Below, piece by piece: positions 56,657 through 64,000 of a DNA stretch of 64,000 bases. The stretch is taken from the NCBI RefSeq assembly GCF_001898115.1, contig NZ_MKSQ01000029.1:1-64000 (forward strand), read 5' to 3'. The notes under the pieces were generated by a model. It was not told the DNA's origin and did not search any database. It worked only from the letters and a program-made list of their open reading frames with translations. The DNA is from Allobosea sp. 67-29 (GTDB taxonomy: Bacteria > Pseudomonadota > Alphaproteobacteria > Rhizobiales > Beijerinckiaceae). How positions within the stretch are numbered: position 1 is the first letter of the stretch; each line of letters opens with the position of its first letter. Position numbers and translations under genes: made by a program.

Positions 56657-58165
56657 ATGTCCGAACGCGACGCCGAAGCCAACCGATTCTCCGCCCGCGC
56701 GGCGCGCTATGCCCGCGTCGGCGCCAATGTCGGCGGGGTCGCGGCCCGGATGGCGGGGGCGCGGCTCTTTGGCATGGAGGGGCGGGACGCCTCCAATGCC
56801 GAGGCGCTGGCCAGGGCGCTCGGCGGGCTGAAAGGCCCGATCATGAAGGTGGCGCAACTCGTCGCCACCATCCCCGACGTCGTGCCGCCGGAATACGCCG
56901 CCGAACTGCAGAAGCTGCAATCGCAGGCGCCGCCGATGGGCGCCGCCTTCGTCAAGCGCCGGATGATGGCGGAGCTCGGCACCAGCTGGCGCGAGCGCTT
57001 CGGCGAATTCGACCTGAAGCCGGCGGCTGCGGCCTCGCTCGGGCAGGTGCATCGCGCGACGACGCTGGGTGGCGCGCCGCTGGCCTGCAAGCTGCAATAT
57101 CCCGACATGGAATCGGCGGTGGAAGCCGATATCGCCCAGCTCGAGGTGCTCTTCTCGCTGCACCGGCGCATGGGCGCGGTGATCGACACGACCGAGATCG
57201 CCAAGGAAATCGGCGCGCGCGTTCGCGAGGAGCTCGACTACCGGCGCGAGGCCAAGCATGCAGCGCTCTACCAGGCGATCCTGTCGGATACGCCGGAGGT
57301 ACGCGTGCCGGCGCTGGAGCCGGCCCTGTCGACCCGGCGGCTCCTGACGATGCATTGGCTGGAGGGCAGCCCGATCCTCTCGCACAAGCAGGATGGGCAG
57401 GCGGTGCGCGACCGCATCTCGACCGCGATGTTCAAGGCGTGGTGGCGCCCGTTCAGCCATCACGGCGTCATCCACGGCGATCCGCATCTCGGGAACTACA
57501 CGGTGTTCTCGGAAGGGGGCGAGCCGCAGGGCATCAACCTGCTCGACTATGGCTGCATCCGCATCTTCCCGGAGAGCTTCGTCGGCGGCGTGGTCGATCT
57601 CTACAAGGGCCTGCGCGACGGCGAGGAAGCCCGCGTCGTCCATGCCTACGAGACCTGGGGCTTCAAGGGGCTGACCAAGGACCTGGTCGATACCCTCAAC
57701 ATCTGGGCGCGCTTCATCTACGGGCCGCTCTTGGAGGACCGGGTCAGGCGCATCGCCGAGGATGTGAGCCCGGCCGAATACGGCCGCAAGCAGGCTTTCC
57801 AGGTGCATCAGGCGCTGAAGGCACGCGGGCCGGTGACGGTGCCGCGCGAGTTCGTGTTCATGGACCGCGCCGCGATCGGGCTCGGCGGCGTCTTCCTGCA
57901 TCTCGACGCCGAACTGAATTTCCACCGGTTGTTCGAGGCGGAGATCGAGGGATTCTCGGTCGAGGGGCGTCGCGAAGCGGCAGGCGAAGGCCTTGGCCGG
58001 CGCGGGGCTTTAGCCCGCGCCGGCTGGCTGTGCTCATCGGCCGCGGAGAAGGCCGAGCCTCAGAGCGGCCCCCAGTGGATCCAGACGCCGACGATCAGCG
58101 AAGCCACCGAGATCACGAACCAGGCGCCGACCAGCGGCAGAACGAAGCGCACCCAGCGGCCATAG
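56657..58165 (+). CDS. ABC1/UbiB-family atypical kinase with a run-on C-terminus
   Basis: A 502-residue ABC1 (AarF/COQ8-like) protein. The KxGQ region appears as MKVAQLVATIPDVVPPEY, the Ala-rich nucleotide loop as PAAAASLGQVHRAT, then HGDPHLGNY and LLDYG replacing the kinase HRD and DFG. The family normally ends near residue 440 (LNFHRLFEAEIEGFS); here about 60 extra low-complexity residues follow and the last 106 bases are antisense to the yfcC end. A GC hairpin at 57996-58024 lies in this extension, so an ancestral stop was probably lost. The start at 56657 follows pepT by 75 bases. Confidence 0.82.
   Translation: MSERDAEANRFSARAARYARVGANVGGVAARMAGARLFGMEGRDASNAEALARALGGLKGPIMKVAQLVATIPDVVPPEYAAELQKLQSQAPPMGAAFVKRRMMAELGTSWRERFGEFDLKPAAAASLGQVHRATTLGGAPLACKLQYPDMESAVEADIAQLEVLFSLHRRMGAVIDTTEIAKEIGARVREELDYRREAKHAALYQAILSDTPEVRVPALEPALSTRRLLTMHWLEGSPILSHKQDGQAVRDRISTAMFKAWWRPFSHHGVIHGDPHLGNYTVFSEGGEPQGINLLDYGCIRIFPESFVGGVVDLYKGLRDGEEARVVHAYETWGFKGLTKDLVDTLNIWARFIYGPLLEDRVRRIAEDVSPAEYGRKQAFQVHQALKARGPVTVPREFVFMDRAAIGLGGVFLHLDAELNFHRLFEAEIEGFSVEGRREAAGEGLGRRGALARAGWLCSSAAEKAEPQSGPQWIQTPTISEATEITNQAPTSGRTKRTQRP
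57996..58024 (+). terminator. Strong GC hairpin inside the ABC1 run-on
   Basis: GCCGGCGCGGG (57996-58006), loop GCTTTAG, CCCGCGCCGGC (58014-58024): perfect 11-bp stem. It lies where the ABC1 gene should end, between the conserved C-terminus and the convergent yfcC end. No T-run follows, so termination strength is uncertain. Confidence 0.5.
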
Positions 58166-59487
58166 GCGATACCGGAGGTGGCGAGCACCGCCATCAGCAC
58201 GCCCGAGGTCGGGTTGATGCAGTTCATGATGCCCTCGCCGAGCAGCACCGACTGGACCGTGACCTGACGGGTCAGGTGCAGCGCGTCGCCGAGCGGCGCG
58301 AAGATCGGGATCAGCGCGGCCGATTCGCCCGAGCCCGAGGAGATCGCGACATGCATCGCGGCGGCGCTGACGAACATGCCGACGGCGGCGACCATCGGCG
58401 AGAGCGGCTCGAGGAAGCTCGACAGCGTGTTGACGATCGGGTCGAGAATCTTGCCGTCGGCGAGCACGATCGAGATCGCGCGGGCGAGGCCGACGATGAA
58501 GGCGCCTGGCACCAGCTTGCCGCTGCCGCGCAGGAACTCGTCGGCGATCTCGCTCGGGCCCATCCGGCAGATCAGCCCGCCGCCGATGGCGATGATCAGG
58601 AACATCGCCGTCATTTCCGGCTCGCCCCATTTCCAGCGCAGCGTGCCGACGATGAAGACGACGAGCGAGACCGCGGCGAGCGCGAGCGCCAGCCACTGCG
58701 CACCCGACATCGCGCTCTGCGAGGCGGCGGCCTTCTCCGAGACGGCGCGCTGCTCCTGCGTCATCGTCGCGCCGATGTTCCGGGCGCGGCAGCGGCGGGC
58801 GTAGAAGGCGAGAAACAGGATCGTCGCCAGCAGGAAGCACAAGCCGACGACGGCGCGCAGCTCCATGCCGGAGAACAGCGGCAATTCGGCGAGGCGCTGC
58901 GACAGGCCGGTGGTGAGCGGGCTCAGCACCGCCGAATTGAAGCCGGAATAGGCGCCAAGATAGATCAGCCCGACGCCGAACTCGACCGGCAGGTTCATCG
59001 AGCTCGCGATCAGCAGCCCGAGCGGCACGAAGGCGACGACGGAGTTCGCGACGATGCCGAGCGTGCCGAGCAGCGAGAAGATGGCACAGACGATGACGAT
59101 CACCGTCAGATCGCCGGAGCGCGAGGCGCCGCTCAGCCGGTGCAGCGCGCCGGCGACGGTGCCCGTCTTCTCCAGCACAGCGAGCGTGCCGCCGGTGAAC
59201 AGGATCAGGAAGATGATCGAGGCCGAATTGACCACGCCGGTCGCGATCGCGGTGAAGATGCGGCCGGGCAGGACGCCGTGCTGCGGAACGGCGTGGAGGC
59301 TGCCAGGAACGACGAAGTTCACGCCGTCCTTCAGGACACGCTGGAACTCACCGGCAGGGATGATCCAGGTCGCGATCGCGGCGACGACGAGGATGCAGAA
59401 CAGCAGGACGTAAGGGCTCGTCGGCTTTTTCCCGGGGGGCGTGCGGGCCGCGGCCGCGGATTGCGTCTGGATCTCTGCAACTGTCAT
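58060..59487 (-). CDS. YfcC/DcuC-family membrane transporter
   Basis: A 475-residue integral membrane protein of about 12 helices, YfcC type (basic amino-acid/C4-dicarboxylate-like permeases). It opens with SPYVLLFCILVVAAIATWIIPAGEF, a family hallmark, then GIVNSASIIFLILFTGG-like helices, LGTLGIVANSVVAFVPLGLLIA, NSAVLSPLTTGLSQRLAELPLFSGMELR, and near the end SSGSGESAALIPIFAPL and GEGIMNCINPTSGVLMAVLA. The substrate is uncertain. Proteins of this type often lie near peptidase genes. The 282-base divergent gap 59488-59769 holds only a 7-bp GC hairpin at 59664-59682. Confidence 0.88.
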   Translation of the reverse strand: MTVAEIQTQSAAAARTPPGKKPTSPYVLLFCILVVAAIATWIIPAGEFQRVLKDGVNFVVPGSLHAVPQHGVLPGRIFTAIATGVVNSASIIFLILFTGGTLAVLEKTGTVAGALHRLSGASRSGDLTVIVIVCAIFSLLGTLGIVANSVVAFVPLGLLIASSMNLPVEFGVGLIYLGAYSGFNSAVLSPLTTGLSQRLAELPLFSGMELRAVVGLCFLLATILFLAFYARRCRARNIGATMTQEQRAVSEKAAASQSAMSGAQWLALALAAVSLVVFIVGTLRWKWGEPEMTAMFLIIAIGGGLICRMGPSEIADEFLRGSGKLVPGAFIVGLARAISIVLADGKILDPIVNTLSSFLEPLSPMVAAVGMFVSAAAMHVAISSGSGESAALIPIFAPLGDALHLTRQVTVQSVLLGEGIMNCINPTSGVLMAVLATSGIAYGRWVRFVLPLVGAWFVISVASLIVGVWIHWGPL

Positions 59488-59769
59488 GATGATGTCCTGC
59501 GCGCGGGCGGCTCTCCGGGAAGCGGCCGGGGCTGCTTGCCGCTGTCGCGCGTCGTGCTGTTGTCGATGTCGGATGCCGCGACGATGGCGGCGGTAGGGGC
59601 CAAGCCCGCTGGCGCCGAGGGGTAGACCTCGCAGGCATCGGTTTCAACGTTGCGAGGCTCATGGCCGGGGTGCAGCCCCGGCAGGGCGACGAATGGCGCC
59701 TCTCCGTTGCCGACCTCGCGCGCCTGCGCTACACGGCATTCGGAACCCGCTTCACGTCAGGATCAGACC

Positions 59770-60054
59770 ATGGCCGACCACGCCCATCACGCCGATGTCC
59801 CTCCGATGGATTATCCCGAGCATGAGCGCACCTATACCGGCTTCGTGCACATGGCCGAGGTCGGCACGGCGGTCTGCCTGGCGATCGTAGGTGCGCTCGC
59901 GGTCGGCGGCGTGAAGCACGCCTGGGGCACTGCGCTGGTCGGCACGCTGCTGGCGGTGATCACGGCTGGGGTCGGCATCGCCTCCGAGAAGATTTCGTGG
60001 CGCGCCCCTGTAGCGGTGCTGGTGCTGATGCTGCTGGCGCTGCTGCTCTACTGA
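59770..60054 (+). CDS. aa3-type cytochrome c oxidase subunit IV
   Basis: A 94-residue protein. The cytoplasmic head MADHAHHADVPPMDYPEHERTY contains the DYPEHE motif of the bacterial aa3 oxidase subunit IV family, followed by two hydrophobic segments (EVGTAVCLAIVGALAVGG and ALVGTLLAVITAGVGIA) and a third at the C-terminus (PVAVLVLMLLALLLY). The classic subunit has one helix; the extra helices make this an extended version. The role in the oxidase is structural and non-essential in Paracoccus. The gene stands alone and ends with a strong terminator. Confidence 0.82.
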   Translation: MADHAHHADVPPMDYPEHERTYTGFVHMAEVGTAVCLAIVGALAVGGVKHAWGTALVGTLLAVITAGVGIASEKISWRAPVAVLVLMLLALLLY

Positions 60055-60104
60055 TCCGCAGGCCGAAGGCCGCGCCGCGGCGCAGCCGACCGGGACAGCC
60101 AAAG

Positions 60105-60132
60105 AAAAGGCCGGCGTGAGCCGGCCTTTTTT
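60105..60132. terminator. Bidirectional terminator
   Basis: AAAAGGCCGGC (60105-60115), loop GTGA, GCCGGCCTTTT (60120-60130) with two more T: a perfect 11-bp stem with T-runs on both strands. It ends the oxidase subunit gene on the plus strand and the TPR lipoprotein gene on the minus strand. Confidence 0.88.
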
Positions 60133-60160
60133 GTGGTTCGCAGCGAAGAAGCGCGAGGCG

Positions 60161-61027
60161 TCAGCTCCTGAAGAAGCCGCCCCCGCCGCCGCTGACGCGG
60201 GACTGCCCGGCACGCGCCTGGGCGTTGTTGCCGTCGAGGCCGAGCGCGCGCTGATAGGATTGCTGGGCCTCGGATTTCTGGCCGAGCTTCTCCTGGGCGA
60301 AGCCGCGGCCGGCCCAGGCTTCGGCGTTGCGGTTGTCGACGTTCAGCGCCGCGGTGAAGTCCTCCAACGCCGCATCGTACTTGCCGAGGGCATTCAGGCT
60401 CTGGCCGCGCGCGATGTAGGGCGGGGCGGTATAGGGATTGCGGTCGATGACCGAGTCGAAATCTGTGACGGCCTGCTGGTTCAGCCCCTGCTTCTGGTAG
60501 ACGAGGCCGCGCGCATGGAAGGCCTCGGCTGATTCCGGATTGAGCCGGATAGCCGCGTTGAGGTCAGCAAGCGCCTGCGGAAGGTTGTTCTGCTGGCGCT
60601 CCAGATTGGCGCGCGCGATATAGGCTGGCGCGTAGTTGGGGTTCGCGGTGGTGGCCTTGTTGAAATCGGCCATGGCGGCATCGTTGCGGCCTGTCTGGCG
60701 CAGCGCGAGGCCGCGATTGGTGTAGGCCGAGGCGAGGTTGGGGTCGAGCTGGACCGCCTTGGTGAAATCGCCGATCGCATCGGAGAAACGGCCGATTCGG
60801 GCATAGGCGGCGCCGCGGGTGTTGTAGGCGCCCGGATCGTTCGGGTTGCGGCTGATGACCTCGCTCAGCGAGCCGATGTTCACGCTCGCATCGGCGCCGG
60901 CGCTTGTGTCGAGCACGGCGACGGAGGGCTGGGAGGACAGGCCGGACATGCTGTCGCATCCCGCCAGTGCCAGCGCCATGCCGGCTGCCGCCAGCCAGTA
61001 ACTGCCTCGGATCATGCTTCGCCTCAT
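60161..61027 (-). CDS. TPR-repeat lipoprotein (NlpI-like)
   Basis: A 288-residue predicted lipoprotein. The signal peptide WLAAAGMALALAGC carries the lipobox LAGC. Six tetratricopeptide repeats follow (about 50-270), each with the GxAYxxxGxxxxAIxDFxxAIxxNP rhythm, for example NTRGAAYARIGRFSDAIGD and YTNRGLALRQTGRND. A Gly-rich end (VSGGGGGFFRS) closes the protein. TPRs mediate protein binding; NlpI-type proteins regulate cell-wall hydrolases. An internal ATG at 61015 is an alternative start. A strong terminator lies 29 bases after the stop. Confidence 0.88.
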   Translation of the reverse strand: MRRSMIRGSYWLAAAGMALALAGCDSMSGLSSQPSVAVLDTSAGADASVNIGSLSEVISRNPNDPGAYNTRGAAYARIGRFSDAIGDFTKAVQLDPNLASAYTNRGLALRQTGRNDAAMADFNKATTANPNYAPAYIARANLERQQNNLPQALADLNAAIRLNPESAEAFHARGLVYQKQGLNQQAVTDFDSVIDRNPYTAPPYIARGQSLNALGKYDAALEDFTAALNVDNRNAEAWAGRGFAQEKLGQKSEAQQSYQRALGLDGNNAQARAGQSRVSGGGGGFFRS

Positions 61028-61190
61028 TGATCTGGGCCTCGTCGGTCCTGTGTTTCACCTGCCGCGGTGCCGCCCTCTGGAGGCAGCCGAGTGCGCCAAA
61101 CTCGCCGCGGTGCGATCGCGTTCCCCGGCCGAGCGCTGCAGCGACCCGAGAAGACGCCCGAAACCCGCCAAAACTTGGTTAACGCCGCTG

Positions 61191-61222
61191 GAAAACAAGA
61201 ACGCCCGGAGCGGACTCCAGGC
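61191..61222 (-). terminator. Probable terminator of rpsU
   Basis: On the minus strand GCCTGGAG, loop TCCG, CTCCGGGC (one G-T pair) is followed by GTTCTTGTTTTC. It lies 53 bases after the rpsU stop. The rest of 61028-61202, upstream of the TPR gene, shows no other feature. Confidence 0.6.
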
Positions 61223-61274
61223 GCCTGTCATTCTCGGACCCGTCAAGGGCCGCAGGGTCGCGGCCCGGCGAGGA

Positions 61275-61508
61275 TCAGGGGCGCTTCGGCTTGGCCGGGG
61301 CGGGCAGCAGGCCTTCGCGCTGCAGCTTCTTGCGGACGAGCTTGCGGGCACGGCGGACGGCCTCGGCCTTCTCGCGCGCCTTCTTCTCGGAGGGCTTCTC
61401 GTAATGGCCGCGGAGCTTCATTTCGCGGAAAATGCCCTCGCGCTGCATCTTCTTCTTGAGAGCGCGGAGAGCCTGATCGACATTGTTGTCGCGAACGAGA
61501 ACCTGCAC
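61275..61508 (-). CDS. rpsU: 30S ribosomal protein S21
   Basis: A 77-residue basic ribosomal protein of the small subunit, involved in start-site selection. The start [20 protein letters not shown] is diagnostic and puts the initiation codon at a GTG (61508); the frame continues upstream, but that part does not resemble S21. The [21 protein letters not shown] segment and Arg/Lys-rich tail match. There is no clear ribosome-binding site, only AAAGACGGAC. A long inverted repeat lies in the leader at 61580-61621. purK ends 165 bases upstream. Confidence 0.93.
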   Translation of the reverse strand: MQVLVRDNNVDQALRALKKKMQREGIFREMKLRGHYEKPSEKKAREKAEAVRRARKLVRKKLQREGLLPAPAKPKRP

Positions 61509-61579
61509 GTGAGTGTCCGTCTTTAACGAGTTGATCCAATAATTCGGGCCGGCGACGCCTAAGCGGATCGCACGAAGGT

Positions 61580-61621
61580 CCGTGCCGATAACAGAATTCA
61601 GTTCGGCTGTCCACGGCACGG
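61580..61621 (-). promoter_or_regulatory. Inverted repeat in the rpsU leader
   Basis: CCGTGCCG (61580-61587) and CGGCACGG (61614-61621) are perfect 8-base arms around 26 bases that contain a smaller ACAG/CTGT pairing. It lies about 70 to 110 bases upstream of the rpsU GTG, so it may form a leader structure in the S21 mRNA, as expected for ribosomal autoregulation, or be a promoter-flanking dyad. Confidence 0.4.
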
Positions 61622-61673
61622 TATCGCGAAAATGCAGGTGCCGCGCGCTTTTCGGCGGGGCCGACGCGGGTGC

Positions 61674-62774
61674 TCAGCTGCGATCGGTCCATACGCGCGT
61701 GACATGCCCCATCTTGCGACCCGGGCGGGCATCGCGCTTGCCGTAGAGATGCAGGTGCGCGCCAGGCTCGCCGAGGATCTCGCGCCAGCGCAAGGCGGCC
61801 TCGCCGATCAGATTCTCCATCTCGATCCGGCCGCGCGAGCCGGGCGAGCCCAGCGGAAAGCCGCAGACGGCCCGAACGTGCTGGTGGAACTGCGAGGTTT
61901 CCGCGCCCTCGCTGGTCCAGTGGCCGGAATTGTGGACGCGGGGGGCGATCTCGTTGACGACCACGCGTTCGGCAGCGCCGTCCCCGAGCACGAACATCTC
62001 GACCGCGAAGACACCGACATAGCCCAGCGCCTCGCCGATCCGACGGGCGGCATCGATCGCCGTCGCCGCGGCGCCGCGCCCGAGATTCGCCGGTATGCGG
62101 GTGAAGGCCAGGATATGATCGCGGTGCTCGTTCTCGCAGACGTCGAAGGCGGCGAAGGCGCCGTCGAGCCCGCGGGCGGCGACGACCGAGACCTCGCGCT
62201 CGAACGGCACGTAGCCTTCGAGGATCGCCGGGAAACGGCCGATCGCCTCGTAGGCATCCGCGAGATCCGTGCCGGGGGCGATCTTGATCTGGCCCTTGCC
62301 GTCATAGCCGAAGCGGCGGGTCTTGAGGATCGAGGGTCTGCCGAGCGCCGCGACGGCGGCTTCGAGGTCAGCGAGCGAATCGACGGCGCGGAAGGGGGCG
62401 ACGGCGAGACCCAGGCCGTCGACGAAGCTTTTTTCGCTGAGGCGGTCCTGCGTCACGGCGAGCGCCCGGGCTCCCGGATGCAGCGGTGCGCGCTGGCCGA
62501 GGAAGGCGGCGGTCGCCGCCGGCACGTTCTCGAACTCGTAGGTCACGACGTCGACGCCATCGGCGAAGCGCGCCAGCGCCGCTTCGTCCTCATATTCGGC
62601 CACCGTGTGGCGCGCGGCGACATCGAAGGCCGGGCTGTCCGGCTCGGGGGCGAAGACATGGCAGCGGATGCCGAGGTCGGCCGCGGCGAGGGCGAGCATG
62701 CGGGCGAGCTGGCCGCCGCCGAGAATGCCGAGGACGGCGCCGGGAGCGAGGCCGGTCGGGACGGGCACGCTCAT
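61674..62774 (-). CDS. purK: 5-(carboxyamino)imidazole ribonucleotide synthase PurK
   Basis: A 366-residue ATP-grasp enzyme that carboxylates AIR with bicarbonate in purine synthesis. The N-terminus has [21 protein letters not shown], the ATP-grasp core [15 protein letters not shown] and [17 protein letters not shown], and the metal region [43 protein letters not shown], all PurK signatures. It starts by overlapping the purE stop by four bases, so PurE and PurK are translationally coupled. Confidence 0.96.
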   Translation of the reverse strand: MSVPVPTGLAPGAVLGILGGGQLARMLALAAADLGIRCHVFAPEPDSPAFDVAARHTVAEYEDEAALARFADGVDVVTYEFENVPAATAAFLGQRAPLHPGARALAVTQDRLSEKSFVDGLGLAVAPFRAVDSLADLEAAVAALGRPSILKTRRFGYDGKGQIKIAPGTDLADAYEAIGRFPAILEGYVPFEREVSVVAARGLDGAFAAFDVCENEHRDHILAFTRIPANLGRGAAATAIDAARRIGEALGYVGVFAVEMFVLGDGAAERVVVNEIAPRVHNSGHWTSEGAETSQFHQHVRAVCGFPLGSPGSRGRIEMENLIGEAALRWREILGEPGAHLHLYGKRDARPGRKMGHVTRVWTDRS

Positions 62775-63271
62775 GCTTCGTCCCGGTTCGGACGTTCGGC
62801 GATGCCGGCGCTCTGGCGGGCGCGGTACGCGTCGAGGCGCTCGGCCAGCGCCTGATCGGACAAGGCCAGCACGGCGGCCGCGAGCAGGGCGGCGTTGACG
62901 GCGCCTGCCCGCCCGATGGCGAGGGTGCCGACCGGGATGCCGGCCGGCATCTGCACGATCGAGAGCAGGCTGTCCTGCCCGGAGAGCGCCTTCGATTCGA
63001 CGGGGACGCCGAAGACCGGCAGCGGCGTCAGCGAGGCGGTCATGCCCGGCAGGTGGGCGGCCCCGCCGGCGCCGGCGATCACCACCTTGAAGCCCTCGGC
63101 CCTGGCGCCCCTGGCGAAGGCGAAGAGCCGCTCCGGCGTGCGGTGGGCCGAGACGATGCGGGCGTCGTAGCGGACGGCCAGCGCGTCGAGCGCCTCGGCG
63201 GCGTGGCGCATCGTCGCCCAGTCGGACTGGCTGCCCATGATGATGGCGACGGGGGGGCTGGTCTCGGCCAT
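62771..63271 (-). CDS. purE: N5-carboxyaminoimidazole ribonucleotide mutase PurE
   Basis: A 166-residue class I PurE, which moves the carboxyl group of N5-CAIR to carbon 4. The active-site segment [19 protein letters not shown], the catalytic [13 protein letters not shown] (His) and [25 protein letters not shown] are clear. The enzyme works as an octamer. Its stop overlaps the purK start. Confidence 0.96.
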   Translation of the reverse strand: MAETSPPVAIIMGSQSDWATMRHAAEALDALAVRYDARIVSAHRTPERLFAFARGARAEGFKVVIAGAGGAAHLPGMTASLTPLPVFGVPVESKALSGQDSLLSIVQMPAGIPVGTLAIGRAGAVNAALLAAAVLALSDQALAERLDAYRARQSAGIAERPNRDEA

Positions 63272-63365
63272 GGATGCGCTCAGGGCTCCGCTGGGGGAAG
63301 CGCGCGATCTAGACCGCCCAATGCCCGATAAGCAAGGGCGAATCGGGGCGACGACGCGGCCGCGC

Positions 63366-63590
63366 TCAGGCGATGATGTCAGGAGTCAACGCATCTTCGA
63401 TCTGGGCGATGCGGTCCTTCAGGTAGAGCTTGCGCTTCTTCAGCCGCTGCACCTGGATCTGGTTGATCGAGCCGACCCGCTCGAGCGCGTCGATGGCGCT
63501 GTCGAGATCGCGATGCTCCTCGCGCAGCCGCGCGAGCTCCGCGGTGAAGGTCTCGACCTCTTCCGGGCTGAGCTCGAATCCCATGGCCAT
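63366..63590 (-). CDS. DUF465 (YdcH-like) coiled-coil protein
   Basis: A 74-residue helical-hairpin protein with the DUF465 pattern: an acidic first helix ([26 protein letters not shown]) and a basic second helix ([22 protein letters not shown]) around an N/Q-rich turn. The start is 63590 (or 63584, MGFELSPEE). It lies alone and is divergent from another DUF465 gene at 63813, with 222 bases between (63591-63812) that show no obvious site. Function unknown. Confidence 0.82.
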   Translation of the reverse strand: MAMGFELSPEEVETFTAELARLREEHRDLDSAIDALERVGSINQIQVQRLKKRKLYLKDRIAQIEDALTPDIIA

Positions 63591-63812
63591 CTCATCATCG
63601 CCGTACTTCGGCGCGACTATGCCTTTGCCGCGGCGCGCACCGCAAGAGAGAGCGTGGGCGCACGCGGCCATGGGAGCCTTCCATTCACGGCTTCCCGAGC
63701 ATCGCACGGGCAGGATCACAGAATCTCATGAATGCCGTGTGACAGCGCGGGGAAGACGTGAAGCCGGCTTTCTGTCAGATTGAGGTGTCAACCGCTCATC
63801 AGGAGGATCCAG

Positions 63813-64000
63813 ATGTCGTTGCAAACCCGTCTTGCCGAACTCGAGCGCAAGCATCGCCAACTCGAAGATGCGCTGGCTCAGGCCATGGCGAGCCCTTCTT
63901 CAAGCGATCTCAGCCTCGCCGAGCTGAAGCGGAAGAAGTTGCAACTGAAGGATGAGATCGAGCGAGTCCGGCAGACCATGCCGGCGCCGACCTTGCACTG
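63813..64000 (+). CDS. DUF465 (YdcH-like) coiled-coil protein, cut by the window end
   Basis: A partial gene of at least 62 codons reading MSLQTRLAELERKHRQLEDAL, then a Ser/Ala-rich turn and LAELKRKKLQLKDEIERVRQT, the DUF465 second helix. A perfect AGGAGG site lies 6 bases before the ATG at 63813. The last two bases in the window are TG in frame; if the next base is A the gene ends there, giving a 62-residue protein of typical length. It is the second DUF465 gene, divergent from the first. Confidence 0.82.
   Translation, partial: MSLQTRLAELERKHRQLEDALAQAMASPSSSDLSLAELKRKKLQLKDEIERVRQTMPAPTLH

Noticed and set aside
61509-61673. 6S RNA candidate between purK and rpsU
   Set aside because: The gap is of suitable length and contains a stem, but I could not find the closing stem and large central bubble of 6S RNA. 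A covariance-model search would decide.

Overview
The window reads as ordinary chromosome of a GC-rich alphaproteobacterium of the Hyphomicrobiales (Rhizobiales). Bosea or a close relative is my best guess. The reasons are the mdh-sucC-sucD-sucA-sucB-SDR-lpd order, the pstB-phoU-phoB order, the iolR-iolC-iolD-iolE-iolB order with an IolC-DUF2090 fusion, the aa3-oxidase subunit IV, and poly-3-hydroxybutyrate genes. I see no phage, insertion sequence, CRISPR array, rRNA or tRNA.

Layout. 1-1637: end of the phosphate (Pst/Pho) operon. 1643-2327: two small genes on the minus strand. 2381-7354: a LysR regulator divergent from an argininosuccinate-lyase-like enzyme that is translationally coupled to a polar amino-acid ABC transporter. 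7528-9309: zapE and a TetR regulator. 9310-20312: a structured leader and then the TCA block mdh, sucC, sucD, sucA, sucB, an SDR and lpd, closed by a strong terminator, with a 2OG-Fe(II) oxygenase inserted on the other strand. 20319-26309: folD, then an amidohydrolase/FAD oxidase/quinone reductase group, a MarR regulator and a DMT exporter. 26489-30368: kup, ispG and a zinc-type Fur regulator. 30482-36899: PHB use (bdhA-patatin), a KefB-like antiporter, and small envelope and PHA-granule proteins. 37178-37492: a small lipoprotein gene.

37612-44144 is a myo-inositol catabolic operon (iolC, iolD, iolE, iolB under iolR). A perfect GGAA-N6-TTCC palindrome sits in front of iolC. iolG and iolA are not in the window. 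44244-53687 is a cluster I do not recognise from the literature: an SDR and a TRAP transporter (DctP plus fused DctQM) face an IclR regulator, a CoA ligase and a tandem-PCC (DUF296) protein, with a second acyl-CoA synthetase convergent. Two copies of a 156-bp hairpin-ended element, in opposite orientations, lie inside it. 53798-58165 is a second unusual unit: an AbrB-type antitoxin and a Doc toxin are start-stop coupled to a beta-keto acid cleavage enzyme and peptidase T, followed by an ABC1 kinase whose frame runs into the opposite-strand YfcC transporter gene.

58060-64000 holds the YfcC transporter, cytochrome oxidase subunit IV, a TPR lipoprotein, rpsU, purE-purK and two divergent DUF465 genes, the second cut by the window edge.

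Candidates for new biology are the TRAP/SDR/IclR/ligase/PCC cluster, the toxin-antitoxin pair heading a catabolic operon, and the LysR/ArgH-like/ABC unit. All functional proposals rest on motif reading and gene context only.
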